A stretch of 64,000 nt of DNA, from NCBI GenBank assembly GCA_050953445.1, contig JBMNMS010000001.1, positions 868,001 through 932,000 of the forward strand, written 5' to 3'. Shown here one piece after another: positions 16,466 through 25,073 of the stretch. The notes below the pieces were generated by a model. That model saw nothing but the letters and a program-made list of their open reading frames with translations, was not told the DNA's origin and did no database searches. The translations under genes and the position numbers were made by a program. The stretch is from JBMNMS01 sp050953445. Its GTDB lineage: Bacteria; Bacillota; Clostridia; Peptostreptococcales; Anaerovoracaceae. Each line of letters starts with the position of its first letter. Position 1 is the stretch's first letter.

Positions 16466-17377
16466 GTGTTAAAGTATATGGATGATTTAATTCAAAGTAA
16501 ACTGAGAGAAATATTTGATGATGAAAAATTAGTGTTCGATAAGTCAAGATTTGCCGGAGGACTGACAAATTATAATTATGTGATGAGCATTGGGGGCAAG
16601 GAATATGTAGTGCGTAAACCGGGGGGCATGACTGATTTAATGATTGATCGCCATATAGAGAAGGTGAATACAGGAATAGCATGTGATTTGGGGATTAATT
16701 CCGAGTGCTTTTATTTTGATGAGGACACTGGAATAAAGATAAGTATTTATGTGGGGGATAGTAAAAATGTGGCTCAGGCGGACCCCTGCAAGATAGAGAA
16801 TATACGTGCAATATCGGGGATTATGAAAAAAGTCCATGGCAGTAAAATAGCTTTTCCAAACATTTTTGATTGGAAAGATGAGCTGGAGAAATATGAAGGA
16901 ATAATAAGGGATATGAGAGGGGATTTCTTCCACGATTATCAGTTTTTGAAGGAGAAACTCATTAGGTTTATCGATAAACATATCATATCCCTAAATCTGG
17001 TGCCCTGTCATAATGATACGGTTCCGGAGAATTTTCTGGTAGATGAGAAAGGTGGCAGTTGGCTTATTGACTGGGAATATGCAGGGATGAACGATCCCAG
17101 CTGGGATGTTGCAGCCTATATCCTTGAATCTCGCTTATCCGATGAAGCTATTCAGAATCTTTTTAATGAGTATTACGGCAAAACTCCGGATGGGAAAGAG
17201 ATTATGAAAATTAAGGGCTTTATGATGGTTCAAGATCTTCTTTGGACAATCTGGGCCTTGATAAGGCACTATAACGGAGAAGATTTTCTTGACTATTGCT
17301 ATATGCGTTATGAACGTTTTCGCAAAAACATGGAGCATGGTGATGGGGAGGATCTCTGTCTTTCATGCTATTTGTAA
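16466..17377 (+). CDS. Choline/ethanolamine kinase-like phosphotransferase (LicA family)
   Basis: APH/choline-kinase fold protein of 303 residues. It has a nucleotide-binding loop FAGGLTNYNYVMS (about 29-41), the catalytic HNDTVPENF (His182, Asp184, Asn189), and the metal-binding LIDWEYAGMNDPSWDVA (Asp202). That is the pattern of LicA-type choline kinases. It would phosphorylate choline or a related alcohol. Next to a choline lyase locus this could be a competing or salvage route. The start is uncertain: GTG 16466 or ATG 16478, with only a weak ribosome binding site. About 260 bases of AT-rich DNA precede it, with no other gene seen. Confidence 0.75.
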   Translation: MLKYMDDLIQSKLREIFDDEKLVFDKSRFAGGLTNYNYVMSIGGKEYVVRKPGGMTDLMIDRHIEKVNTGIACDLGINSECFYFDEDTGIKISIYVGDSKNVAQADPCKIENIRAISGIMKKVHGSKIAFPNIFDWKDELEKYEGIIRDMRGDFFHDYQFLKEKLIRFIDKHIISLNLVPCHNDTVPENFLVDEKGGSWLIDWEYAGMNDPSWDVAAYILESRLSDEAIQNLFNEYYGKTPDGKEIMKIKGFMMVQDLLWTIWALIRHYNGEDFLDYCYMRYERFRKNMEHGDGEDLCLSCYL

Positions 17378-17401
17378 CCAAGGGGGCGGCCCCTTGGTTA
17401 C
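17374..17401. terminator. Bidirectional terminator between kinase-like gene and chemoreceptor
   Basis: Perfect 12-base arms GTAACCAAGGGG and CCCCTTGGTTAC around GCGG, overlapping the TAA of the upstream gene. It sits between convergent genes. Confidence 0.85.
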
Positions 17402-17423
17402 ATTTCCTCCGGTTATCCGGTTT

Positions 17424-19199
17424 CTAATATTTATCGAAGTCAGCCGTCGACAGCAGGTCTATTTCAGTGTGCCTCTCCCTGGGTAGCTCCGGCAGGACAT
17501 CTGTGCCTGGCACCTCTTTTCGCAATTTGAATTTTGCTACTTCTTCGCTAAGGGTTATTGCTTGAGCCGACATTTCTTCACTAATAGCGGAATTTTCCTC
17601 AGCGGTGGATGCATTTGTTTGCACTACGGAAGAAATCTGATTAAGTCCATCTTTGATCTGTTCAATGGCAAGAGTCTGTTCCATAGATGCATTTTCAATT
17701 TGTGAGAAACTATCTGAAACTTTTTGAGCATTTTCCCCTACATTTACTAATGATTGGGCGGTATCCCGGGCAATTTTTGTACCTTTTTCAACAGTTTCGA
17801 TAGAGGCTTCGATTAGACCGGTCGTTTGCATGGCGGCTTCACCGGATCTGGCGGCAAGGCTGCGTACCTCATCTGCCACAACAGCAAAACCCTTTCCGGC
17901 GGCACCTGCACGGGCTGCCTCTATGGTTGCATTAAGTGCAAGTATGTTGGTTTGGAAGGCGATATCTTCGATAACCTTTGTAATGTTTGCTATCCTTGCA
18001 GAGGCGGAGTTGATTTCCCCCATTGCCTTTGTTAATTCTTCCATGTGTGCATTGCCAGTCCGAACATCTGATTCCGCCTGTTGAATATTTGCAGTTGATT
18101 CCCTTATGGTATTCATGTTCTCTTCTGCCTGTCTTGCTATTTCAATTATGGCAGCATTCAATTCCTCCACCGATGAAGCTTGTTCGGTTGAGCCTGCAGC
18201 AAGGGCCTGAGCGCCGCTGGAGACCTGCTGGGCACCGGTATTTACCTGTTCGGTGGTAATGTTGATTAATTTCATCGTGTTATTCAATTGATCGGCTGTT
18301 GCCAAGATGGTTTTTTTAAGTTCTGCATAATCGCCGGGATAGTTTTCCTTGATGAAGACGCGTAAATCACCCTTTGCCATAAGGTTAAGGTTTTTTATTA
18401 CCTCTGTGACGATTGTTGCTTGAGTTTCATTTGCCCCTTGTATAAATTTGGCCATTTGTCCTAATTCGTCCCGGCTTTCATATAGAATTTTAGCATGCAT
18501 ATTGCCTTTGGATATTTCCTCGGAAACCCCCACTATTTCCCGGATGGGTGTCATGATTGATCTTCTTATGATAAAGATAATCAATACTGTTAGCAGAATT
18601 GAAATAAGGGCACAAATTACTAAAAGGCTTCGAGCCAGCGTTTGAGCCTTTTTAGCAGCAGCTTTTTGCTCTTCCCCGCGAATTTCTGCCGTGTCGCTAA
18701 ATCCGATGAGTATCTCCGAGGATTTGTTCATGGGAGGTAAGTATTTTTCATTAAACAGGTTTGTTGCCAGAGCAATATTTTCATCGGTGGGGTTTTTCAT
18801 AATCTCGGCTATTTCTCTGCGCACTTCACCTGATTGTGCAAATAGAGTTTTTAATTCAGCTATGCCTGCGTCCCTGCTGTTGTCCCTTTGATTGGATGCA
18901 TACCTGTCAAACTCCGCCAGAAGTGCCTCGCTATTCTGTTGTGCAAGATCGAATAATTCTGCTGCCTTTGCCGGATTTCTTTCAGTAACTCCTTCTGCAA
19001 TATACCTTTGGATGGATACGGTATTCCACCTGATAACCCAAATTCCCGTGTTATTTGGCAGAGTATATTGACTGTATTGGTTTAGCTGGTCACCGATGGT
19101 GTTGTTGCCATATAAGGCCACACCAACAGTTAGCATAAACAAAAGTAGAACTAAACCGAATCCTACGATGAGCTTCATGCTAATACTTAGATTTTTCAA
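17424..19199 (-). CDS. Methyl-accepting chemotaxis protein
   Basis: Transmembrane chemoreceptor of 591 residues. TM1 is LIVGFGLVLLLFMLTVGVAL (about 10-30). An extracellular four-helix-bundle region follows (about 33-190), then TM2 LLVICALISILLTVLIIFII (about 192-212), HAMP (about 213-265), and the cytoplasmic signalling domain. The hairpin tip is IEDIAFQTNILALNATIEAA...GKGFAVVADEVRSLA. No C-terminal CheR-binding pentapeptide is visible. It is a single gene between terminators. Its ligand is unknown. Choline sensing is possible by position but not supported by sequence. Confidence 0.92.
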   Translation of the reverse strand: MKNLSISMKLIVGFGLVLLLFMLTVGVALYGNNTIGDQLNQYSQYTLPNNTGIWVIRWNTVSIQRYIAEGVTERNPAKAAELFDLAQQNSEALLAEFDRYASNQRDNSRDAGIAELKTLFAQSGEVRREIAEIMKNPTDENIALATNLFNEKYLPPMNKSSEILIGFSDTAEIRGEEQKAAAKKAQTLARSLLVICALISILLTVLIIFIIRRSIMTPIREIVGVSEEISKGNMHAKILYESRDELGQMAKFIQGANETQATIVTEVIKNLNLMAKGDLRVFIKENYPGDYAELKKTILATADQLNNTMKLINITTEQVNTGAQQVSSGAQALAAGSTEQASSVEELNAAIIEIARQAEENMNTIRESTANIQQAESDVRTGNAHMEELTKAMGEINSASARIANITKVIEDIAFQTNILALNATIEAARAGAAGKGFAVVADEVRSLAARSGEAAMQTTGLIEASIETVEKGTKIARDTAQSLVNVGENAQKVSDSFSQIENASMEQTLAIEQIKDGLNQISSVVQTNASTAEENSAISEEMSAQAITLSEEVAKFKLRKEVPGTDVLPELPRERHTEIDLLSTADFDKY

Positions 19200-19415
19200 T
19201 TTGATTTCCTCCTGAATATTAAATTCATGCTTTATAATAATAAGGACTGCTAATTATTGGTGATACCTATGACCGAATTTGACAACAGATGTTGGGGCAC
19301 GTCGAATGAAATAATTATATTAAACATGGTTGCACAAATATGTGGTTAAGTCAATAGTTCCTATGGAAATTTTCGCTTTTTTAGAAATATTTTATGTAAA
19401 TGCATAGGAAGGGGA

Positions 19416-19477
19416 TTGACTTCTATTAAAGACCGGTGCTATTATATTAGATAATAGATATATATGTATATTATAAT
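19416..19477 (+). promoter_or_regulatory. Promoter and palindromic operator-like region of the arsR-type gene
   Basis: TTGACT (19416-19421), an 18-base spacer and TATTAT (19440-19445) form a good sigma-A promoter. An AT-rich inverted repeat follows (ATAATA...TATTAT, about 19451-19477) just before the ribosome binding site. This is where an ArsR repressor would bind to regulate itself and the downstream flavoprotein. The rest of the 299-base gap between the chemoreceptor and this gene shows nothing else. Confidence 0.6.
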
Positions 19478-19498
19478 ATTCGGAAAGGGTTGTAATTC

Positions 19499-19819
19499 AT
19501 GGAACGGGTTTATCGCACAGATCCGGATTCTTTCATCGAGTTGGCTGAAATATTAAAGGCTTTGGGACATCCCCAAAGGCTTTGCATTGCCAAGACTTTG
19601 TGTGAAAAGGATTCGGTCAATGTAGGTGATATGCAGCATTGCCTTGGTGAAGCCCAGGCTACTGTATCCCAGCATTTAAGCAGACTTCGGGCGGCCAATA
19701 TAATAACAGGCCGACGTGATGGAACTAATATATATTATTCCATAAGTAATGATCGGGCGAAAATGCTGATGAAGGCTGTTATCAATGAGTTTTTCTCCGA
19801 TGGGGAGGAAGCGCAGTAA
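19499..19819 (+). CDS. ArsR-family transcriptional regulator
   Basis: Winged-helix regulator of 106 residues: LAEILKALGHPQRLCIAKTL (helix 1-2), EAQATVSQHLSRLRAANII (recognition helix), and GRRDGTNIYYSI (wing). The classical ELCVCDL arsenic/metal site is not present. Only scattered Cys at the start of helix 3 (CLGEA) and at LCIAKTLCE are seen, so it may sense redox state, sulfide or persulfide instead. It precedes an FAD disulfide-reductase family gene with a 19-base gap, probably as one operon. Confidence 0.88.
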   Translation: MERVYRTDPDSFIELAEILKALGHPQRLCIAKTLCEKDSVNVGDMQHCLGEAQATVSQHLSRLRAANIITGRRDGTNIYYSISNDRAKMLMKAVINEFFSDGEEAQ

Positions 19820-19838
19820 AATTAAGGAGGAGCGCATC

Positions 19839-21212
19839 ATGAAAAGGACGGATTTATTAGTTATAGGCGGTAGCGCCGGAGGTATTCTGAGTGCTACAAC
19901 GGCAAGAAAGGCCTACGGTGACATCGATATTACCCTTATCAGAAGCACCGAAAAGGTGATGGTACCTTGTGGAATCCCTTATATTTTTGGCACCTTGCAT
20001 AGTACGGATAAAAATGTCATACCCGATGCACCTTTGTTAGATACAGATGTCAATATCGTTATTGATGACGTTGTTTCTATCGATCGTGCCGCTAAAACTG
20101 TAAATACGGCTTGCGGTGATACATATGAATACAAGAAGCTTATCATAGCCACGGGATCCCTTCCAATCATTCCTGAATTTATTCCGGGACATGATCTTGA
20201 AAATGTTGTTCCCATTCTCAAAAAGAAAACTTATCTGGATACAGTACTTGAAAAGGCCCAATCTTCTGAAAATGTAGTGGTTATCGGCGGTGGATTTATC
20301 GGTGTGGAATTTGCAGAGCAGATTAAGCTGTTGGGTAAGAATGTAACCCTCGTGGAAGTTGCCGAAGCATGTTTGTGGCAGGCATTTGATAGGAAATTTT
20401 CCGATGAAATAGAAACCTTGATGGAGGATAATGGCGTTCGAATACTGACCAATACAAAGGTTACAAAGATAAATGGGAAGGATAAGGTAGAATCCGTTTC
20501 ACTGGATAGCGGTGAAGAATTAAAGGCGGATTTGGTAATTTTGGGGATGGGGGTTAAACCCAACGCAGCCTTAGCGAAGGAAGCCGGTTTGGCATTAAAC
20601 GCAAAGGGGGCTATAATAGTTGACCAGTACACAAGAACAAGCGATCCTGATATTTTTGCCGTAGGTGACTGCGCAGAAAAGAATTGTTTTTTCACAGGGA
20701 AGGATGTGCCTGTCCTTTTGGCCTCGACTGCGGCAATGGAAGCGAAAATTGCAGGTTGCAATGCTTTTCATTTAAGGCTGGTTCGTGCAAACAAGGGAAC
20801 CATAAGTGCATTTTCCACTAAGATATATGGCCGTACATATGCGGCGGCAGGCCTTACTCAGGCAAGGGCTGAACAAGAGGGGTTCGCCCTTATGATAGGT
20901 GAATTTACCACCATGGACCACCATCCGGGATCCTTGCCGGGAACCCAGACAATAAATATTAAATTGATCTTTTCCAAATGCTCCGGTATCATCTTAGGTG
21001 CACAGATTTCGGGAGGGGACACGGTTAGTGAGATGATAAATATCGCAAGTCTTGCAATTCAAAAAGGTATAACAGCCACCGAATTAAACACATTCCAGGT
21101 AGCAACCCACCCGCTTGTTTCAGCATCTCCAATAGCATATCCCATAAATGCAGCGGCTATGAACGGATTGGCAACCAACTGTACCCATCTTAACGAGGGT
21201 TTAGAGATATAG
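19839..21212 (+). CDS. FAD-dependent pyridine nucleotide-disulfide oxidoreductase (NADH oxidase/CoA-disulfide reductase type)
   Basis: Flavoprotein of 457 residues. FAD-binding is LLVIGGSAGGILSA. A single redox Cys44 lies in VMVPCGIPYIFG, the layout of NADH oxidase, NADH peroxidase and CoA-disulfide reductases. The NAD-binding motif is VVIGGGFIGVEFAE (about 166), and the second FAD motif is DIFAVGDCAE (about 268). A dimerisation domain follows. It could reduce CoA-disulfide, persulfide or oxygen. The ArsR partner suggests induction by redox or sulfur stress. I chose ATG 19839 because AAGGAGGAG is immediately upstream. There is no rhodanese domain. Confidence 0.85.
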   Translation: MKRTDLLVIGGSAGGILSATTARKAYGDIDITLIRSTEKVMVPCGIPYIFGTLHSTDKNVIPDAPLLDTDVNIVIDDVVSIDRAAKTVNTACGDTYEYKKLIIATGSLPIIPEFIPGHDLENVVPILKKKTYLDTVLEKAQSSENVVVIGGGFIGVEFAEQIKLLGKNVTLVEVAEACLWQAFDRKFSDEIETLMEDNGVRILTNTKVTKINGKDKVESVSLDSGEELKADLVILGMGVKPNAALAKEAGLALNAKGAIIVDQYTRTSDPDIFAVGDCAEKNCFFTGKDVPVLLASTAAMEAKIAGCNAFHLRLVRANKGTISAFSTKIYGRTYAAAGLTQARAEQEGFALMIGEFTTMDHHPGSLPGTQTINIKLIFSKCSGIILGAQISGGDTVSEMINIASLAIQKGITATELNTFQVATHPLVSASPIAYPINAAAMNGLATNCTHLNEGLEI

Positions 21213-21297
21213 ATAAAAGATTTTGATTAGGCGTAATATTCAGGGAACCCCCTGATTTGCGGGTAAGTCTTAGGGATTTATAATCCCTGAAAAAAAG

Positions 21298-21338
21298 CGG
21301 CATAGTTTGGTAGTATTACCGACTATGCCGATTTTTTT
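21298..21338 (+). terminator. Rho-independent terminator
   Basis: Arms CGGCATAGT and ACTATGCCG followed by ATTTTTTTG, about 85 bases after the flavoprotein stop. A close relative of the same stem recurs at 61648-61679. Confidence 0.85.
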
Positions 21339-21359
21339 GTTCTGCGGTGGGTGTAGAAG

Positions 21360-21566
21360 TTGTTGGGTCAAACTCATCCTAACAAATGGTGTCCCAATGT
21401 GGCAGAGAAAATAGGCCTGACATATTGCTTGGCTACTCCAGACGAGGAGTCGAAGGGAATTGATGGATATGTTGGAAATACTGCTTATTCAGTAAAGCCG
21501 GATTCCTATAAAACGATGGGGCGATTATATAAAAAAATCAGCGTGAAGATGATTTATTACACTTAG
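21360..21566 (+). pseudogene. Truncated restriction-endonuclease-like fragment (MjaI-like?)
   Basis: An open frame of 68 codons closed on both sides: TAG directly upstream at 21354 and TAG at 21564. It has no ribosome binding site. The peptide has a conserved look: KWCPNVAEKIGLTYCLATP, then EESKGIDGYVGNTAYSVKP. The spacing of Asp in GIDGY and Lys in SVKP fits a PD-(D/E)xK nuclease core. From memory the wording is like the C-terminal part of MjaI-type type II restriction enzymes, but I cannot confirm this. I read it as the surviving 3' end of a decayed gene. The 528-base stretch 21213-21740 holds only this, the fragment below and a terminator. Confidence 0.4.
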
Positions 21567-21703
21567 ACAAAAACCGGTTTATCCATTTTGTGTGGGTCTG
21601 AAAATAGGTACGGAAGAGAGTCAAAGCTATAGCTGTCATCATAGCTTTCAAAAAATGATATTTTACTATCCTCATCAAACAGCGCTAATTCAGCTTGCTT
21701 TTC
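21563..21703 (-). pseudogene. Second decayed coding fragment, convergent with the nuclease-like one
   Basis: A 46-codon stop-free frame (EKQAELALFDEDSK...SLPYLFSDPHKMDKPVF) is interrupted upstream by TAG at 21704 and ends with TAA overlapping the plus-strand stop. Two coding-like 3' ends meeting tail to tail would fit a lost restriction-modification pair. I cannot assign the family. Confidence 0.2.
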
Positions 21704-21740
21704 CTAAAATGTCCCTATAACACCGTGGACTCGGGGGAGG

Positions 21741-22601
21741 TCATTTTTCCTCCCCATCGGGTTCGGCAGCGGTGCTGCTCCATATGCTCCAGGAAATTAT
21801 AGCGGAAATTACCACAAATCCTCCTGTCAAAGCAAAAATGCCTGGTGCCTCCCCATTAAAAATATAAACCCAAATAGGATTACATAGGGGCTCTATGGTT
21901 CCGATGAGGGAACAGGCCAAGGCAGAGCAATGTCGTGCAGCTATCCCATAAAGCAGATAGGGTATACCCAATTGGATAATTCCTAAAGCAAGAATAGTTG
22001 ATAGCGTAACAGATGTAATCGGAGTGGGCGAAATAAAGGCGAAAGGTACTCCTGCTGCTGATGTGATAAGGTGAGCCAGCAATATCCCGCTTGATCTTGA
22101 CTTATCATCGGCTTGTCCGTTGGTCACAAACATGGAGGCGTAAAGTAAACCGGATAGAAGTGCAACAAGGTTTCCTATGAGATATCCGGGTGATATGTTA
22201 TCAAGGAAGAATAAGAATACTCCAAAGGTGGTAACAGCAACTGCAATGATGTCACCTTTTTTAATTTTTTGATGCAGGAATAGAGCCGAAATAATAAGGA
22301 TAAATGCAGGGGCTGAATACTGAAGCACTATAGCATTTGCCGCGGTAGTCAATTTGTTGGCTATGATAAAGGATACGAAAACGCCTGAGAGAAAAAAGCC
22401 TGATAATAGCGAATATCTGTTTATCACGAAGGGGACTTTTTGGGATCGCAGAAATAAAAAATATACGCAAGCGGCGGTCAGGCTTCGAAAACCTGCAATA
22501 GTCATGGGGTGCCATGGTAGGAGTTTAAAGAAAATTCCCGCAGTGCTCCAAAGAAAAGCGCTGGTAATCATAAAAAGTACGGCCCGTTTCTTAGGATCCA
22601 T
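21741..22601 (-). CDS. EamA/DMT-superfamily transporter
   Basis: Membrane protein of 286 residues with about ten hydrophobic segments in two homologous halves: SAFLWSTAGIFFKLL...GFRSLTAACVYFLFL in the first and LAHLITSAAGVPFAFI...SLIGTIEPLCNPIW in the second. This is the drug/metabolite transporter layout, usually exporters of amino acids or other metabolites. The substrate is not predictable. It is a single gene. About 200 AT-rich bases separate it from the divergent sigma-factor gene. Confidence 0.88.
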   Translation of the reverse strand: MDPKKRAVLFMITSAFLWSTAGIFFKLLPWHPMTIAGFRSLTAACVYFLFLRSQKVPFVINRYSLLSGFFLSGVFVSFIIANKLTTAANAIVLQYSAPAFILIISALFLHQKIKKGDIIAVAVTTFGVFLFFLDNISPGYLIGNLVALLSGLLYASMFVTNGQADDKSRSSGILLAHLITSAAGVPFAFISPTPITSVTLSTILALGIIQLGIPYLLYGIAARHCSALACSLIGTIEPLCNPIWVYIFNGEAPGIFALTGGFVVISAIISWSIWSSTAAEPDGEEK

Positions 22602-22804
22602 TTCACAAATTCCTTATCCGTAGAGTTAATATGTGTAAGGCACATTATAGCATAAATAGGAATTAATAAAACCCTGTAAATTATTGGGTACTGCTATTTA
22701 AGCGAATATATCTTAAACAATGAAATTTATACTCAGTTGTCTATTGTTGCGTTACAATAGGATGTAGTTAAAGAGTATAGCGGCAAAAAAAGGATAAGGA
22801 ATAT

Positions 22805-23395
22805 GTGAATAGGATGGTAGTTATGTTTGCAATTGAAGACGAGGGAGATAAATCGAAGTATTGTATTATTTATGAATTGCATGCTCATAGAATGTTGCAT
22901 ACTGCTTATGAAATAATAAAGGATACCGGTTTAGCCGAGGACATTGTACATCAGTGTTTTCTGGAATTATTTGAAAATGAATATTTTATAAAAAAATTTG
23001 ATAATCCATATTCTCCGGCCACCGGGAGTTATTTAAAACTCATGGCACGAAGTCGGGCTCTAAATTTATATAATAAGAATAAAAGGCAGGGGCAATTTGT
23101 GATACAAGAAGAAGCTTTGCTGGGGATGGTGGAGGATGAAGGAGCCTCCATCGACAGAATTCTGTCCAATGCCGAACTGGTTGAGGAGGCTAAGGAATAC
23201 ATAAGCTGGTTATCTCCCGAAGAAGCTGCTATGATTTTGCTGAAATATTACGATGGTTTCAAAAATGTTGAAATTGCAGAAATCCTCAATATAACAAGCA
23301 ATTTGGTCGGAGTTCGACTGGATAGAATACGTAAAAAACTGGCGAAAAGGATTCGTAAGAATCAACAAAGGAAGGAGGGGGCAGGCCGTGGATAG
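22805..23395 (+). CDS. ECF-like RNA polymerase sigma factor
   Basis: Protein of 196 residues. Region 2 is seen in LAEDIVHQCFLELFEN and SYLKLMARSRALNLYNKNKR. The region-4 HTH is WLSPEEAAMILLKYYDGFKNVEIAEILNI...VRLDRIRKKL. It starts at GTG with AAGGAAT upstream. The gene overlaps the next one by 8 bases; that gene encodes a membrane protein with a cytoplasmic N-terminus. This is the standard sigma/anti-sigma arrangement. Its regulon is unknown; the secreted protein gene at 24240 is a candidate. Confidence 0.88.
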   Translation: MNRMVVMFAIEDEGDKSKYCIIYELHAHRMLHTAYEIIKDTGLAEDIVHQCFLELFENEYFIKKFDNPYSPATGSYLKLMARSRALNLYNKNKRQGQFVIQEEALLGMVEDEGASIDRILSNAELVEEAKEYISWLSPEEAAMILLKYYDGFKNVEIAEILNITSNLVGVRLDRIRKKLAKRIRKNQQRKEGAGRG

Positions 23396-24149
23396 ACTTG
23401 ATGCAAAATATAATGAAGCCATACGGGAGAAAGCGGATGCCTTTATGAAAACTCTGGCCATATCCATTGTGGAACAGGATTTAAAAGAGCATGTTCCACA
23501 GGATACAGCCATGTTTAGCCCCTCTTTAGCTTTCAAGGAAAGGATGGACAGGCTTATTAAAAATGCAGAAAGAAGGGATAGGAAAGTCAGATGGAGGAAG
23601 AGACTTAATACCTGTGGAAAAGTTGTGGCTACCATTGTCATAGTAGGCGTTCTAATATGTGGGCTTCTTACTGCAACTGTTGATGCATTTCAATTTAAAG
23701 TATTTGAATTCTTAAATATAGAGCATAAAACTCACACTGAAATAAAGCCAATGCAATCAGACGGGGAGGGAGAGATTCCTATTGATAGATTTCCACCCAA
23801 TTGGGCCGGGGTGTTTTATCCCGGGTATTTACCGGAAGGTTATGGGCTATTAGAGGCTCTGGATGCTGGAATGTTGAAAAGATTGACATTTTCGAAGGCC
23901 GATGGCGACCATTTTAGTTTGTCGATTGTATCGGCGGCTGATTCGATAAGCGGGGTAGATAATGAGGGCGTAAAAGCATTGAAGATATCAATTGATGGAC
24001 AGTCAGGATACTTGTGGGAAAAGGAGGGGACCTGTTTAATTAAGTGGATATCAAAAGAACAACAGTTGGATCTTTACACTGTCTCTTTGTCCAGAGAGGA
24101 AATGCTTAAAATAGCTGAGAGCATAAGGTATTATAAGTTAAATAAATAG
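23388..24149 (+). CDS. Membrane anti-sigma-like protein with DUF4367-type domain
   Basis: Protein of 253 residues. A cytoplasmic part of about 75 residues is followed by one TM segment (VVATIVIVGVLICGLLTATVDAF, about 78-100). The extracellular region contains WAGVFYPGYLPEGYGLLEA and SGYLWEKEGTCLIKWIS...LYTVSL...ILKIAESI-like elements, as in DUF4367 domains of clostridial anti-sigma proteins. It would hold the upstream sigma factor at the membrane until an envelope signal arrives. It overlaps the sigma gene by 8 bases. Confidence 0.82.
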   Translation: MDRLDAKYNEAIREKADAFMKTLAISIVEQDLKEHVPQDTAMFSPSLAFKERMDRLIKNAERRDRKVRWRKRLNTCGKVVATIVIVGVLICGLLTATVDAFQFKVFEFLNIEHKTHTEIKPMQSDGEGEIPIDRFPPNWAGVFYPGYLPEGYGLLEALDAGMLKRLTFSKADGDHFSLSIVSAADSISGVDNEGVKALKISIDGQSGYLWEKEGTCLIKWISKEQQLDLYTVSLSREEMLKIAESIRYYKLNK

Positions 24150-24239
24150 GCTCGTCCTATGTCGAAAAATAATTAAATTTCTCAAAAACTGTAATGAACA
24201 GACCTTTATTTTGTTATGTATACAAAAGGAGGTTTATTT

Positions 24240-24683
24240 ATGAAAAAAAAATTTTTGATCGTTATCACGACGATGCTGATTATGACCATCCTGCCCATAG
24301 CTGCATATGGCACATCAGAGGATCAGTTGTGTCAAGGGACAGGAGGCGCAATAGTTCCACAATTTGTAGGGATGACAGAGTATATCACCGGTTTTAATAT
24401 CGTATCGGGACTGGCAAGTTGCACTACAATAGTATATGCATCTGAATCTAAAGTGGACACTGTCAATTTTAAGATGAATTTGCAGCGGTGTGTAAATGGT
24501 AGCTGGATCACCATTAAAAGTTGGTCCAAAAGTGAACCGATACAATACAGTAGTGCCTTAATTTCCGAAAATTACTCAGTTACTCAAGGATATAAATATC
24601 GCTTTACGGTAACTATAAAAACGTACAAGAACGGTGTTTTGCTGGATAATGTATTGGCAACCAGCACGGAAAAAACTTATTAA
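24240..24683 (+). CDS. Small secreted protein of unknown function
   Basis: Protein of 147 residues. A clear signal peptide (MKKKFLIVITTMLIMTILPIAAYG) is followed by a beta-rich mature domain of about 120 residues. Two Cys frame the domain start (CQGTGG, SCTTIVYA) and a third lies in LQRCVNGSW. The pattern of alternating strands (WITIKSWSKSE, YRFTVTIKTYKNG) resembles small extracellular proteins common in Clostridia. I recognise no enzyme motif. I chose ATG 24240 because AAAGGAGG lies just upstream. Confidence 0.75.
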   Translation: MKKKFLIVITTMLIMTILPIAAYGTSEDQLCQGTGGAIVPQFVGMTEYITGFNIVSGLASCTTIVYASESKVDTVNFKMNLQRCVNGSWITIKSWSKSEPIQYSSALISENYSVTQGYKYRFTVTIKTYKNGVLLDNVLATSTEKTY

Positions 24684-24875
24684 TTAATATCATAATGCGG
24701 ACTTGGAATTGCAGCCGATATGGCAAATAGGTGGATGGGCACTAAATATTGGGGGATTAGCCTTAACACTTGTTCAAATGGGGTAATTAAATAGAAAACT
24801 TCGGACTTTAAAAAAGACGCACATAATGTTTCAGGGTATGATGTACTAAAATAATACCATAGGGGATGAAATTCA

Positions 24876-25037
24876 ATGTGTAAAGAAGTAGATTTTGTAA
24901 GAATTGTTTCATACAGCAGACAAAGCCCTTTAGATTGCACAAAAATCTGGCGGGATTTGTCTGCTATCCGTGAGAGGTGTAACCTCCCTGTATATAGTAA
25001 TGGAGAGACAATAATAGTGGAAGCAGTGCGCCGTTAA
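24876..25037 (+). CDS. Possible 53-residue protein
   Basis: Short frame MCKEVDFVRIVSYSRQSP...VYSNGETIIVEAVRR, with GGGGATG about 12 bases upstream and a terminator hairpin that begins before its stop. It is hydrophilic with two Cys. I recognise no family. The 190 bases before it contain a hydrophobic, start-less frame (QPIWQIGGWALNIGGLALTL) that may be debris of a small membrane protein. Confidence 0.35.
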   Translation: MCKEVDFVRIVSYSRQSPLDCTKIWRDLSAIRERCNLPVYSNGETIIVEAVRR

Positions 25038-25052
25038 TGGCGCAACTGCTTT
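25022..25052. terminator. Bidirectional terminator
   Basis: Arms AGCAGTGCGCC and GGCGCAACTGCT (one bulge), followed by TT on the plus side and by ATTATTG on the minus side. It lies between the 53-residue frame and the convergent 55-residue gene. Confidence 0.6.
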
Positions 25053-25073
25053 CATAAGGTAGTACCAGTGATT

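Noticed and set aside
15023..17513. GGCACCT/AGGTGCC sequences in the 15023 hairpin and in the chemoreceptor 3' end (GTGCCTGGCAC at 17503) as a mobile repeat family
   Set aside because: The shared core is only about 7 bases. A genome-wide count would be needed before calling a repeat family.
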